From positions 1,043,501-1,107,500 of the forward strand of contig NZ_CP017476.1 in assembly GCF_001761385.1 (NCBI RefSeq): DNA of 64,000 nt. Reading direction: 5' to 3'. The notes below the pieces were generated by a model. The model saw nothing but the letters and a program-made list of their open reading frames with translations, did not search any database and had not been told where the DNA came from. Source of the DNA: Hydrogenophaga crassostreae. Lineage in GTDB: Bacteria > Pseudomonadota > Gammaproteobacteria > Burkholderiales > Burkholderiaceae_C. Position 1 is the first letter of the stretch, and each line of letters starts with the position of its first letter. Made by a program: the position numbers and the translations under genes. Shown here piece by piece: positions 63,150 to 64,000 of the stretch.

Positions 63150-64000
63150 AATTTTCGGTTTACCAAATCAGCCGTCAAGGCGGGCGCGAGCGCAACGAAG
63201 ACCGCATGGGTTACACCTACACGCGGGAGTCGGGCATGTTTGTGTTGGCCGATGGCATGGGCGGGCACCCTGAAGGGGCCATGGCCGCTCAGTTGGCTTT
63301 GCAGACCATGTCGGCCTACTTCCAGAAGGCGGCCAACCCCACGGTGCGGGAGGTGCCGGAATTCCTCTCCAGCGCGTTGATGGCAGCCCATCACCAGATC
63401 ATTCGTTATGCCGCTGAAAAAGGCATGCTCGATACGCCAAGAACCACGCTGGTGGCCGCGGTGATGGAGCGCGGCAACATGCACTGGGTGCATTGCGGCG
63501 ATTCGCGCCTGTACATCGTGCGCGATGGCGAATTGCTGACCCGCACGCGCGATCATTCCTACATGGAGCAGCAAGCCCATCTGGGCCGCAATACGCAAAA
63601 CATCAACCGCAATATCCTTTTCACCTGCCTGGGCTCGCCTGCCAAGCCGGTCTTTGATCTTTCCGGCCCCATACAGCTCAAGCAGGGCGACCGCGTGTTG
63701 CTGTGTTCCGATGGCCTTTGGGGCACGGTGAAAGACAGCGAAATTGCCCACGAGCTGGCAGGCAATGTTCTGGAACACTCGGTTCCCGAACTGGTTGAAC
63801 TGGCGCTCAAGCGGGGCGGGCCCCGTTGCGACAACGTGACCATTCTCGCCATGGAGTGGGAAACGCCAGGCGACTTCCAGAGCACCAGCGTGTCAACCGA
63901 AGACATCGAAGAGGGCGTTTTTGCCTCCACAATCCAATCGGGTGTGGCCGATCCCACCATCGAAGACATGGACGACGAGGCCATCGAAAAATCGATTGCT
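63146..64000 (+). CDS. PP2C-family serine/threonine phosphatase (3' end beyond window)
   Basis: 285 codons are visible, and the frame is open to the window edge. It has the PP2C metal-binding motifs RNEDRMGYT, LADGMGGHPEGAMAA, HCGDSRLYIVRDG, LLCSDGLWGTV and RCDNVTILAMEWE, so the catalytic domain is complete by residue 240. An acidic tail follows (EDIEEGVFAST, EDMDDEAIEKS) and may connect to more sequence. It forms a translationally coupled pair with the upstream kinase and probably dephosphorylates its targets. Confidence 0.93.
   Translation, partial: MKFSVYQISRQGGRERNEDRMGYTYTRESGMFVLADGMGGHPEGAMAAQLALQTMSAYFQKAANPTVREVPEFLSSALMAAHHQIIRYAAEKGMLDTPRTTLVAAVMERGNMHWVHCGDSRLYIVRDGELLTRTRDHSYMEQQAHLGRNTQNINRNILFTCLGSPAKPVFDLSGPIQLKQGDRVLLCSDGLWGTVKDSEIAHELAGNVLEHSVPELVELALKRGGPRCDNVTILAMEWETPGDFQSTSVSTEDIEEGVFASTIQSGVADPTIEDMDDEAIEKSIA

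Overview
The window reads as a chromosomal segment of a GC-rich betaproteobacterium, most likely order Burkholderiales, family Comamonadaceae (Hydrogenophaga- or Acidovorax-like). I infer this from gene-order blocks I recognise from that group (hemA-prfA-prmC-grxD, ubiE-Tim44-ubiJ-ubiB-fmdB-DUF502-aspS-nudB, rhodanese-grxC-secB-gpsA, yicC-gmk-rpoZ beside a kinase/phosphatase pair) and from a short structured intergenic repeat seen four times. No species call is possible from sequence alone. I see no rRNA, tRNA, IS element, prophage or CRISPR array.

Layout. 1-4.0 kb: minus-strand heme/translation block (hemA, prfA, prmC, grxD). 4.1-9.4 kb: complete ugpBAECQ operon for glycerol-3-phosphate uptake, with a candidate Pho box. 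9.6-13.5 kb: a 1301-aa FAD/Fe-S oxidoreductase. 13.7-20.9 kb: ubiquinone block (DUF971, ubiE, Tim44-like, ubiJ, ubiB), then fmdB, DUF502 and aspS. 21.1 kb: nudB. 21.6-42.8 kb: the accessory centre of the window. 42.9-51.1 kb: EEP hydrolase, clsB, folE, a BLUF photoreceptor, an EamA transporter, a DUF429 protein, an FMN-riboswitch-controlled type II lumazine synthase, a YitT-family protein, an SNase-like nuclease and moeB. 51.2-56.1 kb: ctp, gpmA, rhodanese, grxC, secB, gpsA. 56.2-60.1 kb: panC/panB and nadC/nadA. 60.2-64 kb: rpoZ, gmk, yicC and a Ser/Thr kinase-PP2C pair cut by the window end.

The most interesting part is 21.9-42.8 kb. A 4885-aa repetitive surface-type protein has an ESPR-like N-terminus, an LEPR-like motif, a DUF4347 domain, a beta-propeller-like region, an SdrD-B-like domain, four VCBS/cadherin-like repeats and about 16 copies of a 204-aa double Ig/cadherin unit. 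It is followed directly by a TolC-family lipoprotein, a periplasmic HlyD-type adaptor, a GAF-like/TM/HlyD fusion and a PqqD-like/M50 site-2 protease/HlyD fusion. No ABC ATPase or RND/MFS pump is encoded in the locus, so it looks like an envelope-spanning export conduit of unusual composition. Inside the giant gene the 612-bp units form a higher-order 1836-bp period (pattern B-A-A repeated five times) with very few base differences, which indicates recent amplification. The locus seems to be inserted between nudB and the EEP-clsB pair of an otherwise conserved housekeeping block.
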